A stretch of 64,000 nucleotides of DNA from Henckelia pumila (taxonomy: Eukaryota; Streptophyta; Magnoliopsida; Lamiales; Gesneriaceae): contig NW_027331833.1 of the NCBI RefSeq assembly GCF_033568475.1, positions 5,084,001 through 5,148,000 on the forward strand, read 5' to 3'. The position numbers were made by a program, and so were the translations under genes. Below are positions 1-11,304 of the stretch, piece by piece. The stretch's first letter is position 1, and every line of letters starts with the position of its first letter. The notes below the pieces were generated by a model, which saw only the letters and a program-made list of their open reading frames with translations, had not been told where the DNA came from and did not search any database.

Positions 1-1551
1 CCTCACTCTATCAACTCTTTCGCCTAGTCACGCAATCTCTGACTCGGTCCTGCCCCACCTGTCGCCAAGTACACATACAAACAAAGATAACAGCCGGGTA
101 ATCCGGTGAGAATAATATTCCCAGTAAAAGAGACTATCATGCAATATCATAAAAACATCTCAAACAAAATGTATCATCTTACAGATATTCAAATAACAAC
201 CATGCAATTCCACAAGCATCTTTAAAACTCAATTCATATGCATAAATGCAATGCATGTCTTTAAAATCTGGGATTATCAAGTCGGATAATCAAAAGAGTT
301 GCTGCTTTTACTTTTGGGATCCCGAGGATGAGATCACGTAAATAACTCACCGACTCTCCCGATCGAGGTGGTGCTACGTATCTCCATCCTCTAGACTTTG
401 GTGCGACTATAAGGAGTATGCTAGCACTAGGTGAAACGGCTACACCCAGGCCACTCGCAATATAATCTCCAAAACGTCTATCATAAAAGGGCCGTCCTGC
501 CCGCTGCTCAAATCAATGATTTTTGGCTCAAGATGAATGCAATGCAAACATAACTCAATCAACTAGATTCAAATAAAAGCAAATAACATGCAAGTATGTG
601 ATTCTTCGGAACACTCGAATCAAGTCGGATTCGAGTCACACGTTCCATTCCAATCTAAGTCATCTTATACCTCTTTCAACAACGTCGATGCTCCAAAACC
701 TGGAAACAACAACGATTCCTCAATCAAGATTCAATCAAACTTCCTCAATCGATAATAAGAAATCGATAATAATATACCGGCTACAATCTCCAAGTTGCAC
801 AAAACTGCAATCCCGCAACTCCACTAGCCTCAAATCAATCTGTACAATAAGTAATAAGGCTCGAGATTAACGTACAACTCAATCGAAGGCTTGTCTCAAA
901 CAATTCGAACCGATAGACAATCCAAAACTCAAACCGACGGCATAACGGCTATAATCTGATAAACCGGAAACGCAGACAGCATAATATCAATCCCAACAAC
1001 TCATAACAATCATCATTCAAACATTCAAACTCAAATCCAACACATATCCAAACTCACATTTTTGAAAATCCCTTCAAAAATTCATAACAATTGCGAACGA
1101 CGCTCTATTTCAAAACCGACAGAGAAAAAACGATCAGAACTCTGCCAAGATCAACATACTCGAATCTCAAACGATTCTAACGACATCCCAAAACTAGAAT
1201 GTATTTGATCGTAGAAAAACTTACGATATAATGAAGCTCTCGCAGCCGTGATCGCTAATCTGCCTTTAGAAATAAATTCCAACGGACGGATCGAGCTCGG
1301 AAGGAAATCTGGAAGCTTGAAGTCACGCTTTCTCGCCTTCAATGGAGTCTAGGCGTGTTGGGGAAGAGATGGAGTGAAGGAGAAAATTCAAAGGAGCTAT
1401 AAATATCTAACAAATCCAATATTTGCACTTTAGTCCCTTAAAATTCTGAAATTTGCAAAAAGGACCCTGATCAAAATCAAGTCGGCTCTTGAACTCTGGA
1501 ATCTCCGATTATCTCAAATAAAGTCGATTAAGATAAAATCGGGGCGTTACA
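1..1551 (-). mobile_element. Gypsy-type LTR, partial (runs off left edge)
   Basis: This stretch reads as LTR or LTR-proximal sequence of a Ty3/gypsy-like element on the minus strand. The right end in minus orientation begins TGTAACGCCCCG, a common start of plant chromovirus LTRs. It abuts, with no intervening bases, the integrase coding sequence of another element, so this is an insertion. Small ORFs here (for example 598-870) have no recognisable domain. The other end, the PBS and the second TSD lie outside the window, so family and completeness are inferred. The first ~130 bases could already be internal sequence. Confidence 0.6.
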
Positions 1552-2419
1552 ACTGATGAGAGTTCTTCGACCCACTTACCTCTGGCTGTGTCCAGTCGTG
1601 TTTTGAGAGCTTGAACTATTGTTTGGTTGGTAACTTCCACCTGTCCATTCCCTTTCGGGTACGCTACAGATGTGAAAACTTGCTCGATCTTCATTTCTTG
1701 ATACCATGCTCGGACTTTAGATCCACAGAACTGTCTCCCATTGTCTGACACCAACCTGCGCGGGATCCCGAAACGGCACACTAAATTTTTTCACATAAAA
1801 TTGAGCACTTCTTTTTCTGTAATTTTAGCTAGAGGCTCAATCTCTACCCATTTAGAAAAATAATCAACTGCAACTAGCAAGAACTTCCTTTGTCCCGTGC
1901 TGATGGGAATGGCCCAACAATATCCATCCCCCACTGATCAAAAGGACAGGCAGCCACAACTGCCTTCATGTATTCTGCGGGTCTCCACTGTAAGTTAGCA
2001 TGTTTTTGGCAATTATAACATGAATTAACCAGAGATGATGAGTCCTTTCGCATAGTGGGCCAAAATAAACCAGCTAAAAGAGCTTTCCGAGCTAGAGCAA
2101 AACTGCCTAGGTGACATCCGCAAGGACCTTCATGAATTTCCCATAATACATAATTCGCCTCGTTGGGACCCAAACACTTTAACAAAGGTTGAGAGAAAGA
2201 TCTTTTGAACAGAATTTGGTCTATCATGATGAAACGAAGTGCCCTTCGTTTTATCTCCTTAGCTTTCTTATTATCACTCGGCAATTCTTTCGTGGTCAGA
2301 TATTTTTGTATATCATATCTCCAATCCCTTTTTGGTACTTGAGCTAGAATATCATCAAGAGTTTCCAACTGAGATACGAGCTCCCAACCTGAAACAATGG
2401 GGTCAGGCCGGTCGCTCAA
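1552..2419 (-). pseudogene. Integrase of the Tat-type element, truncated by insertion
   Basis: The 2419-1874 segment contains an HHCC zinc-finger region (IHEGPCGCHLGS... then SCYNCQKHA) and the first catalytic Asp in WGMDIVGPF. After a frame change, 1781-1552 continues with the second Asp (LVSDNGRQF) and the Glu region (AYPKGNGQVEVTNQ). Coding similarity stops at KWVEELSS, exactly where the LTR of another element begins. The C-terminal part is missing from the window. Confidence 0.85.
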
Positions 2420-2431
2420 GGCACTGGCTAA

Positions 2432-2849
2432 TCAATCCAAATGGTCGGCCTTGATATTTTCAGCTCGGGGGATGAGCTCCAAGTTCAGCTCGATGAATCC
2501 GTCCTTGACTTTGTCTAATGCCTTGGCATATTTCATCATCTTATCATCATTGATCTCAAACTTTCCATTTCTCTGCTGAATGGCTAATTGGGAATCGGAG
2601 TATAGAGTAGCCCGTGAAATACCCAAATTCCGTGCTGCCTTGAGTCCAAGTAATAATGCCTCATATTATGCTTCATTATTAGAGGCTCGGAAATCCAACC
2701 TAATGGAGATATTAGTTTCTTCACCCCCAAGGTGATATGATAACAATTCCGGCTCCACTTCCTATTTGACATGATGACCCATCGACAAAAATCCTCCATA
2801 GCTCTTCTTGATCTAACTGAACTGTTTCGGCCAAGAAGTCAGCTAGAGC
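2432..2849 (-). pseudogene. Second, archaeal-type RNase H (aRH) of the Tat-type element
   Basis: Downstream of RT/RNase H, 2626-2432 reads ISRATLYSDSQLAIQQRNGK followed by the LIPRAENIKADHLD region. This matches the plant aRNase H consensus of DSQL, then IPR-EN--AD. The upstream half (2799-2627) is frame-disrupted. Presence of this domain assigns the element to Tat. It cannot act here because of the frame breaks. Confidence 0.75.
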
Positions 2850-4315
2850 CTAAGCTTTTATGGCTACTCGGGGTTCAAATTTAATATCATACTCGCTCAG
2901 TTCTGTGATCCACCTGACTAGTCTGCCTGAAGCATCTGGGTTAGCTGCAATTTTTCCCAAAGCACTATTAGTGAGTACGGTGATGGGGTGCGATAGAAAG
3001 TAAGGCCTTAATTTTCTTGTTGTGATGACCAAAGCTAAAGCAAGATTTTCCTGAGTTAGGTAATTGAGTTCGGCCCCTTTCAAGGCATGACTCACAGAGT
3101 AAATGGGTGATGATTTATTCCGTCCTTTTTGACCAGGAATGAGCTGGCTGCTCGAGGAGTAACGGCTAGATATAATAGTAATTCTTCTCCTTGAGTAGGC
3201 TTATTTAGTACGGGCAATTGTTTTAAATAGGCTTTTAATTCTTGAAAAGCCTTCTCACTTTCCTCATTCTATTCAAATTTTTTTGTCTTTCGTAGTTCTT
3301 TAAAGAAAGGGAGACTTTTGTCTGCCGACCTGCTTATGAACCGGGTTAACGCTGTAATTCTTCCTATTAATCTTTGTACCTACTGTATATTCCGGGGCGA
3401 ACTCATAGAGATGATAGCCTAAACTTTTTCAGGATTGGCCTCAATTCCCCTTCTTGTAACCATGTAACCCAAGAACTTGCCAGCCTTGACTCCAAAGGTG
3501 CATTTGTTAGGGTTTAACTTCAGTTGATAATTTTTCAACGTCTGAAAGGTTTGAGTTAGGTCGAAAATGAACTGGTCGGCAGTTCGGGTCTTGACCAGGA
3601 TGTCATCCACATAGACTTCAATGTTTTTGCCAATTTGGCGTTTGAATACTTTATCCATCAGTCTTTGATACGTAGCCCCGACATTTTTAAGCCCAAACGG
3701 CATGACCACATAACAATAAGTTCATGTGGAAGTCACAAAACTCACCTTGTCTTTGTTTTCCTTTGCTAAAGGGATCTGATGATATCCTTGATAAGCATCC
3801 AAGAAGCTGAGTAATTCATGTCCTGAAGTTGAATCGACCAACTGATCGATTCTAGGTAGGGAGTAGCAATCTTCGGGGCATGATTTATTTAGATCTCAAA
3901 AATCTACACACATACGCCATTTTCCCATAGACTTTGGAACTAGGACTATGTTAGATAACCAGGTCGGGAAGTGGATTTCCTCAATGTGTCCCACCCTGAG
4001 AAATTCGTCGACTTGTTCCTTTATTACCGCATCTTTTTTGGGACCAAAATGATGCTTATTTTGAGTAATAGGACGACAATCTTTTATTATATTGAGTTTA
4101 TGTTCTGCTATCTCCCGTCGTACACCGACCAAATCTGCAACTGACCATGCAAAAACATCCTTATTTTTTTTCGAGCATTCCAATAAGGGTTTCTTCCATT
4201 GTGCTTCAAGGGTGCGAACAACTTTTACCATCCCAGAAGGAGGGGAGATCATGATTTCCTCGACTTCTTCTTTAGTAGTGACGGTTGTGTCTTCTATCAG
4301 GTTGACTTGCTCCAT
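2850..4315 (-). pseudogene. Reverse transcriptase and RNase H of the Tat-type element
   Basis: The 4315-3896 segment carries the RT N-terminal region, ending KWRMCVDF. After a frame change, 3709-3419 has MPFGLKNVGATYQRLMDK and the catalytic EVYVDDILVK box (YVDD at residues 33-36 of that segment). Then 3095-2850 carries the gypsy-type RNase H, ending ELSEYDIKFEPR. Stops and frameshifts separate the pieces (near 3890, 3400 and 3100), so no full RT can be made. Confidence 0.85.
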
Positions 4316-4330
4316 GCCAGAGGGTCCAGG

Positions 4331-5152
4331 TCAGTCAACACTATCAGTTCTGGCTACCTTTTGTTCTATTCTGACCTCCTCCACATAACACTTGCGAGCA
4401 ATAACTTGATCACCTTGTACCTCGACAACCTCATTACCCACCGGGAACTTTATTTTCTGATGCAGAGCTGATGCAACAGCCATAAAAGTGGTCATTGCAG
4501 GTCTGCCTAATATGGCATTATATGCATATGGAGCATCTACTATGATGAAACTTACAATCCTGGTTTTACAAGAATTGCTTTTTCCCAAGGTTAGTGGCAG
4601 ATGCACTAATCCAACAGGTCGGATTGCATGACCCGTGAAACCAAAAAGTGATGTTATGATGGGCTCCATCTTGTACTGCCCCAAATCCATTTGATTTATT
4701 GCTTCCTGGAAGAGAACATTGACAGAGCTGCCTGAATCCACAAATATTCGGGCCACATCATAATTTGCGACCATTGCCCTTATTACCAGTGCATCATTAT
4801 GATTGGTAGAAACCCCTTTCAAATCTTCCGGCCCAAAAGAGAGGGTCGGTCCAGTATGGAAAATTTGATTGTCAACCTCCATATTTATTAAATTTTTGCT
4901 GCTAGTTTTCCTGGCTCTGTTGGAATCTCCATTAGTAGGCCCACCAAAAATCATGTTGATAACTCCTCGAGCTGGCGGAGCTGGTCTTTGATGAGCTCGG
5001 TCATTTCTGGCCAGGTCCTGATTTGGGCGATTAAAATCTTCTTGAGGAGGAGCAGTTCTGGCTCTTTTTCTAGACCTTCCTCGCTGTCTTCTACTCGGGG
5101 GATATCCCTCTTGAAGAGTTAATATATTTTTTACTTCAGAATTTTGCTGCAT
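4331..5152 (-). pseudogene. Aspartic protease domain of the Tat-type element
   Basis: A 273-codon open stretch has an Arg-rich gag C-terminal region first, then a retropepsin fold. The catalytic motif VDSGSS is at residues 138-143 (about 4724-4741) and the ILGRPAM flap/hydrophobic motif comes later. It would process Gag-Pol. It is open over its length, but the polyprotein is broken upstream (by 5229) and downstream (near 4315). Confidence 0.8.
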
Positions 5153-5228
5153 TATCCTTTCAATTTTCTGGTCTAATTGCCGACAGTCCTCCGTAGTATG
5201 CCCATACTCCTTGTGAAAATTACAATAT

Positions 5229-6180
5229 TTATCTGATTCCTTTGAGGTCCCTTCTCAGTCCATGGAGGCCTTTCCGATCATCACAAATTGGCAGAGCTTG
5301 AGCTTTGCTCATGCGCAAAGGAGTGAAAGAGGTGAATTCACCCAATAATGCGGGTCGGTATGATTGTCCCATCCCTGGATTACTGCTCGGGATCCTATTG
5401 TTCTTAGGACTTTTGGGCCTTTCCCTCTTTACAGCTACTCGCGAAACCTGTATTTCTTCCATGTTGACATATTTCTCAGCTCGGGCGAGTAATTCCTCGT
5501 ATGTTTCAGGCGGCCTCTTTATTAGAGATTTGAGAAAGTCTTTTGTATCCAGCCCTTGCATGAAGGCACTGATAAGCAGGTATGGCGTAGCCATGGGTAC
5601 CTCGAGAGCCAAGGCACTAAACCTGCGAATATATGCTCTCAAATTTTTATGTTCACGTTGCTTAATTTCAAAGTGGCTAAAAGTAGTGGTAGGATGCTTT
5701 TTGCTACTAGCAAAGTGATGCAAAAAAGATTTACTAAAATTCCTAAATTCCTTGATCTCCCCAGGGCGTAGCAGATTGAACCATTTCTGGACTGGTCCTA
5801 TGAGAGTAGTCAGGAAAGCCCTACATTTGATCTGATCAGAGTATTTATGCAACAGTGCTGCATTCTCGAAGCGTGCTAGATGTTCTTCTGGATCTCCTTT
5901 ACCATCATATTCCCCGACGTGAGGCAGTTTAAAATGGTTGGGGAGGTCGGCATCCAATACCTCCTGAGTGAAAAAGAATGTTTTTGGTTGTGGTAGCTAG
6001 GTACCCGGCCTGCTTCTTCTTAAGTTGCTCCATCTCCTCTTTCAACTTTTTGAGCTCATCCAGATGGGCGTTTTGATCAAGGTGCAGAGGATTGACATCA
6101 CCCCTTTTTGCCAAAGCCCTCTGGACAGCTTGGGACACTAGTTGTTCTAAATTTGGGTGATCTCCGTTAATATTAGCCAT
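5229..6180 (-). pseudogene. gag of the Tat-type gypsy element
   Basis: The ATG at 6180 opens a reading frame with a coiled-coil-like stretch (DELKKLKEEMEQLKKK) typical of Tat gag N-termini. A frameshift near 5950 moves the sequence to a second frame (5957-5229). That frame holds the Retrotrans_gag core: the KLPHVGEYDGKGDPEEHLA region, then GPVQKWFNLL, then the ETYEELLARAEKYVNMEE region before a basic tail. Gag would form the cytoplasmic virus-like particle. The frameshift makes this copy non-functional. Confidence 0.8.
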
Positions 6181-6202
6181 CCTAACCCTTTTTCTTCAAA
6201 TT

Positions 6203-6220
6203 TCCACAGGCGACGCCAAT
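6203..6220 (-). other. Primer binding site of the Tat-type element
   Basis: Immediately inside the 5' LTR the minus strand reads ATTGGCGTCGCCTGTGG. This is close to the TTGGCGCCGTCTGTGG type PBS common in plant Tat-like gypsy elements. The priming tRNA was not determined. Confidence 0.6.
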
Positions 6221-7457
6221 TGATGATGTCGATTTTTTTACCTCGGGTTCGGTCTGGTAGAATGAATCCTCCAACTCCTTTATAAAGCAGGTCGGGTCGG
6301 TTACCAATGAACTCTGCACAAGCAACAACTAGGTCAAGGGGACACCGAAGGTGTTTTCGGCAATGTTTTCATAATAGAACCGGTGATCGAACCGGTTTAC
6401 CTTAAAAAAACGGTCCAACCGGTCAGACCGTTTTAACCGGACAGTCGAACCGAAAAATCGTTTATATAATATAATAAAATTAATAATATATTTTAAAATT
6501 TAAAACCTAAAAGATGTATATAAATAGACAAAAAAATATATTTATCCTAGTTTTAAAAATAAATAACAATATAAATATATTCAAAATATTAATTATAGTT
6601 ATATATAATTTTAAAATTAAATTAAAAAAACTCTAATAATAGTACAATAATATTTTTAAGAATGTACAAATTTCATTAATAATGTATATATATAATGAAA
6701 TATTAAATTAAAATTTTAATTTTTTTTAAAAAAACTAATTTTTTAAAAAAAATAAAAAAAAAATTCAAAATTCCGGTCGGACCGGTTCTTGGCCGGTTCT
6801 TGAAAACGGTTCTTGGCCGGTTCTTAGCCGGTTCGACCGGTTTTGACCGGTTCTTGATCGGTTCTGAACGATCTGACCGATAAAACGGTTATTTGAGGTA
6901 TTTCGGACCGGACCAGTGACCGGTTCCCGGTTGAACCGGCCGATCCGGTCCGGTTTTGAAAACAATGGTTTTCGGCGTGACCTCTCCGATGCCTAAGTCA
7001 GTGTCTTTAAGGAAGAGGGTATGATAAATGCGAAAACTTACAGATATGAGTATGTGAATGTAAAAGTGAGAATGAGTGTTAATGAATGCACACAACCATC
7101 ACAGTACCTGTATTTATAGAGAAAAATAGAATAAGTTACCTAGTCGAACTATAACATGTCCTGTAATATGACTCTTCATTCATTGGACCGTCCTTGAGTT
7201 TATCCCTATCTCATGAATATCTGTAAAATGATCAAGCTTATATTCAAGGCATCTGAATCCTACTTGAACTAGAAATGTATGCCCAGCCCATTGGGCCCCA
7301 ACTTGGGTCGGCCATTAACAGCAGCTCAGGTCATAACAAGACCTAATTGGTAAAAAACTGTGCTGGACTTTACCTAACAATAATAATCCCATAATTGGGC
7401 CAACCCCATAAACCTATAATAAACGGGTTCGGGATATAATAATTTCACGGGGTATCA
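6221..7457 (-). repeat. 5' LTR of the Tat-type gypsy element
   Basis: Read on the minus strand, the LTR starts TGATACCCCG and ends ATCATCA, giving TGAT...ATCA termini directly before the PBS. Its 1,237 bp include a 607-bp hAT-type MITE plus its 8-bp TSD, so the original LTR was about 620 bp. The partner LTR is not in the window, so the start is inferred from the TG terminus. Confidence 0.6.
6361..6967. mobile_element. hAT-type MITE, ACCGGTT-rich (copy 1)
   Basis: This 607-bp element lies between perfect 8-bp direct repeats GTTTTCGG (6353-6360 and 6968-6975), the TSD length of hAT elements. It starts CAATGTTTTCATAAT and ends in the near-inverse GAAAACAATG. Both ends are dense in ACCGGTT/AACCGGT units and the centre is AT-rich. 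A second copy in opposite orientation is at 37328-37919. The short minus ORF inside it is repeat translation, not a gene. It encodes no transposase. Confidence 0.85.
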
Positions 7458-8540
7458 TATGTCATTTGTTCTTCTGTTTTATAAATCGATGAATGCCCAA
7501 CACTGATATTTATATTCATCAATTATTTGTTTGCATCAAAACATATTATAACGATCACGTTTGAATCATACAAATTTATATTAAGAACATGTTTAATTGT
7601 TTATTTCAAGTTTTAAATCACTTTTTTTTAAAAAAAAATAAATATCTTGTGATAGTTAAAAATAAATTACCAAGCAAAATCTTAAAAAAAATCATTTGAA
7701 AATTAGGCAATATCACATCAATTAATTTGTTCAAGGTCATAAATCTTATTCAGTATGCGTGTGTTCAAAAATTTCAGATTTAAACTTTGTCATATATGTG
7801 TCTACAAAAATATTTAATAATTTAGGATAATAGTGTATGATGATACTCTAATCTTGGATTCACAATCAGGGGGACAATAGTGTTTCGAAAATTTAGAGTG
7901 TTACGAATAAATTATAATTAACACTCTTTGATTCATATAATTTCTCCGACAAAAGTTCACATTAGATATTTCTTTACGCATAAAATCTCGAAATGTTTTG
8001 GATTTTAATGGGAACACCGCAATAATAAATAGGTTGCCAACTTTGATAGTTGAAAATTTTATGAAGGAAAATCTCAAAGTGATTTATATAAAAAATTTGG
8101 AATAATTATCAAATAAAAATCAAAACTATAAACAATAAACAATGTGTGTAGTGTATAGTAATAGTAGCACTGCTATATAAAATATATGAACTAAGTTGCA
8201 ACTATTTATTGGATTCTGTTAAGACTTAAGAGACTTTAGCCCATTGGGCCGTTTAAGTTATTCTGACTTGGCATCCAATTTTCATGGAAAAAAAAAAGGA
8301 TTGCATCTTATTTTTGAGTTATTCTACTATAAATTTTCTAGGCTAAAACTTAATAGTAATTATATTTCATTTTTGTATAAAGTGTAATTATGTGGATACG
8401 TATAATTTCATTAAATCCTATTTTTCAGTTTTTATTTACTGTGTTTTGTTTTCGAGGAATAAGACAATCGATTTATTTAATCATTATTAAATGAAGATAA
8501 AATAGAAAACTGATATTGGTCACCATTTCTTTTATATAGC
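7458..8540. other. Intergenic, no gene recognised
   Basis: AT-rich DNA with long A/T runs and no ORF resembling a known domain. The first bases are the flank of the Tat-type LTR. I see no clear repeat structure. Confidence 0.6.
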
Positions 8541-9185
8541 ATTTGTGATAACCTACTTGAATGGACCCGACAAATATTGGTTTCGGGTTGAATTTTTTGA
8601 GCCCAGTTCATATCGAGTTGGACCCAAATTGACCCGAAAAAATTAATTGGATTTGGGTCAATCCGAGAATTTTTATTATTATTTTTTTATTATTATTTTA
8701 TCTCTAGTATTAAGAAATATTATCTATGTTTCTATATATTATATATTTGAAAATTTTTTATTGTATATTTCTGTAACAGATTGTCATCATTTAATATTTG
8801 TTTCGTAAAATTTTTATTTTTTAAATAAATTTTATTTTTTGTGGTAAATATGCTTTAAATTTTTTATTTTTTAAACAAATTTTATTTTTTGTGGTAAATA
8901 TGCTTTAAATTTTTTACACGAAGACATTCAAATTTAATTATATATAACTATATAAGTAAGTCTTTTTTTATGTATTTATATTTTATGTTTTGAAATTTTA
9001 TGTAATTATTTTGTTAAAAAAATAAAAATTAAACCAGATTGGTTTGGGTTAGTCGTGTTTGGGTTGATTCAGGTCAGGTCAGGTCAAATTGTGTTGAGTT
9101 GAGAATTTTTTATAATGTGTTAACAACAACTTAATCTGATCCGATCCAATCTGATCTGAACTCATCTAACATGCCCGAATCGATA
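8541..9185. repeat. Possible degenerate dispersed repeat with GACCCGA/TCGGGT-rich ends
   Basis: The left end has several GACCC/GACCCG words (GGACCCGACAAATATTGG, TTGACCCGAAAAA). The right end has GGTTTGGGTT and GGTCAGGTCAGGTCAA. The middle is AT-rich. This layout resembles short non-autonomous DNA elements seen across plants, but I could not define termini or a TSD. Confidence 0.3.
8811..8910. repeat. 50-bp tandem duplication
   Basis: Two adjacent 50-bp units (8811-8860 and 8861-8910) differ at one base (TTAAATAAAT versus TTAAACAAAT). Each contains TTTGTGGTAAATATGC. It is a local duplication in AT-rich DNA with no sign of coding. Confidence 0.9.
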
Positions 9186-9399
9186 CCTTTATATTCATCA
9201 TTGTTCAATATAGTACAATCATATCATACAATAGATTATGCTTTTTTTAAAAAAAAAATTAATAGAGTATGATTCATCATAAGTAAATTCAACAATACCA
9301 TCAAATAATCTCGAAGTTTAGCCAATGCGCACCAAATATCAATGAATGCGGAATGCCGCGTCATAAAAAAACCAATACCATCAAATAACTAATTATTAA

Positions 9400-9770
9400 T
9401 TATTATTATTATTACTAATGATATGATAAAAATCCTATCATATTTTTATTTATATTTTAGAGATATATCAGAATATTGCATAAATATCCATAATTTTAGT
9501 TGTATTATATATTACAATTCTACATGGACTGAAACTCTCTTCCTATAAATAAAGGATATCTAACCCTTATTAAGGTAGATTGTATTTTTTCCATAACGTC
9601 TCCCAACTCTTTTCATACATATCTTATTTATGTTTTTTTACATGTCTTTTACATGTTTTCTATCCTTGCAATTTCATACTTTTCTATTGAATTCTATACT
9701 GATTTGAACGTCGGAGTGGCTTCGTCTTCGGGCGAGTCATCTCATATGTTTTTTTTGATACACAAAAATA
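9400..9770 (+). repeat. Possible LTR remnant with TATA box
   Basis: The stretch has TATA-like CCTATAAATAAAGG near 9542. About 150 bp further is GATTTGAACGTCGGAGTGGC, a phrase resembling the R/U5 part of many plant gypsy LTRs. No PBS, partner LTR or termini were found, so this is only a suggestion of a decayed LTR. Confidence 0.3.
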
Positions 9771-10222
9771 TTTTAGAATCATTCAGCTCGGTTTATTGAA
9801 AAATTTGGTTCGTGATTACTGGTTCGAAATAATTTATTTGATGCGGAAATTTTTGAATGCATCAATTACCATTCGTTATCTTCTGTATTTTTTTGTTTCT
9901 TTATTTTTATTAAAGTTGAAACATGAATAACAAAATAAAGTAATATGCGTGCATGTACTTGTGCTATAGTATTAAATGATAGACTTTCTCCAACTACTTT
10001 TAATAATTTTCACATTTCTAAAATATCTTTTATATATAATAACTATTCTTTATATTTAATTTTAATTTTAAACAGAAGTTTCCTCTAATCAAAGATGTAG
10101 TTATTAATATTTAAAATCAATAAATTATATAATCTAATGCGGGTGTGCTCAATCATTGGTTACTAACCACTATACACATGCATACTTTATGTGTAGCATA
10201 ATCATGCAAATATTATGTACTC
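9771..10222. other. Intergenic, nothing recognised
   Basis: AT-rich DNA without a credible ORF, RNA gene or defined repeat. Confidence 0.5.
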
Positions 10223-10341
10223 AATTTGTTCTTAAAATTCTTGATAATGATCCACACTATGCACACATTCTGTGTGTGTCACATGATCATGTGAATACAT
10301 TGCATTGTGTATAATTTGTTCTTAAAATTCTTGATAATGAT
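10223..10341. repeat. 29-bp direct repeat pair
   Basis: The same 29 bases, starting AATTTGTTCTTAAAATTC, occur at 10223-10251 and 10313-10341, 90 bp apart. The interval contains short palindromic words such as ACATGATCATGT. It is too long for a TSD, so a local duplication is likely. Confidence 0.85.
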
Positions 10342-10362
10342 TTTCTCCCTTTTTAATGTCAA

Positions 10363-10697
10363 TGTTGGGGTGTAATAATTGTCCTTGTTAGATAGAACAA
10401 TCGAACAATGACTTTTGGGTTGCTGCACGCTTTAAAATATTTGAGTTGTACAATTATCACTAGCTATAACTTTTGGTAAAGCGGCAAGAGCTCGGTCCTA
10501 CAATTGATATGAGAGCCAAGATCATGAGTTTGATTCTCATTGATTGTAAGAAGTGAAATTGTTAGGTTGCAATAATTGTTTCTGCTGGGTAAATCGATCG
10601 AACCATAGTGTTTAGGATGCTATACGATTTAAAAAATTTGAGTTATACCGTTACCACCAATTATAACTATTGGTAAAACGACAAACGCTCCGTACTA
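10363..10697 (+). mobile_element. TRIM-like mini LTR retrotransposon (335 bp)
   Basis: Two related direct repeats of about 140 bp (10363-10502, starting TGTTGGGGTGTAATAATTG; 10560-10697, starting TGTTAGGTTGCAATAATTG) flank a 57-bp centre. The centre begins ATTGATATGAGAGCC, a degenerate form of the methionine-tRNA PBS TGGTATCAGAGCC. Tiny size, short LTRs, a Met PBS and no coding are the definition of a TRIM. The LTRs have diverged and I could not read a matching TSD, so the copy is old. Confidence 0.7.
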
Positions 10698-10989
10698 ATT
10701 AAGAACATGTGAAGGCCAATTATGAGATTAAGAAAAAGACTTCACTTAAATTTAGTTAATTAAAATCTCTTACTTTATTTTTTTGGGATAAGAACATGTA
10801 ATCTTTATTGATGAGTAGAATTGTCACGTAATTAAAAGTCGGTCCAACCATAATGGAAAATTCTCGGGCATCAAAGAAAAGGTACACTAAAAGAAATTAC
10901 AAATTTTTTCAAAGAGTGAGTCACTTCATTGGTCGAAGAGATTTTAATGAAATCAAAAACTAATGAAATTATCTATAAATCACAAGAAC

Positions 10990-11304
10990 CAACATAAACT
11001 CAAATCACTTAATTTGGCTCAGTGACTGCTCTGTCAAAATTGAGTCGGAGAAAATGCGAACTCGGGATAAACTTTTGTCACGAGGGACGAGAATGCACTC
11101 TTTTATAGCAAATAATTCCCCGAGTACTATAGAGTCTGACTTTGGTACAATTTGGCCAAAAGCTACCACCTCCTGACCGTCCTGATTACGAACCGCAACC
11201 TTGAGACCAAATTTGTTAGCCGTATCATTGAAACTATCATCAACATCGGAAAATTCTATGCTAGCAAACGGGCAGTGCCCGTTTGCCAAAATCAACGGTC
11301 TCAA
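10990..11304 (-). pseudogene. RNase H-like (RVT_3) domain fragment
   Basis: A 99-codon minus-strand reading frame resembles the plant RNase H domain found at the end of non-LTR retroelement proteins. It has VDDSFND (first acidic residue), VAVRNQDGQEVVAFG, then VLGELFAIKECIL (Glu) and VRIFSDSIL (Asp). No RT is adjacent and the frame is short, so it is a fragment, probably LINE-derived. A relic of a host RNase H-like gene is an alternative. Confidence 0.55.

Larger units (their letters stand above)
1552..7457 (-). mobile_element. Tat-lineage Ty3/gypsy retrotransposon, broken
   Basis: On the minus strand the order is 5' LTR (7457-6221), PBS, gag, aspartic protease, reverse transcriptase, RNase H, a second archaeal-type RNase H, then integrase, cut at 1552 by another element. 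The extra RNase H between RT/RH and integrase is the known hallmark of the plant Tat lineage (Retand/Ogre relatives). The coding region is split by several frameshifts and stops, so the copy is dead. The 3' part of the integrase, the 3' LTR and the second TSD would lie beyond the left edge. Confidence 0.85.
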
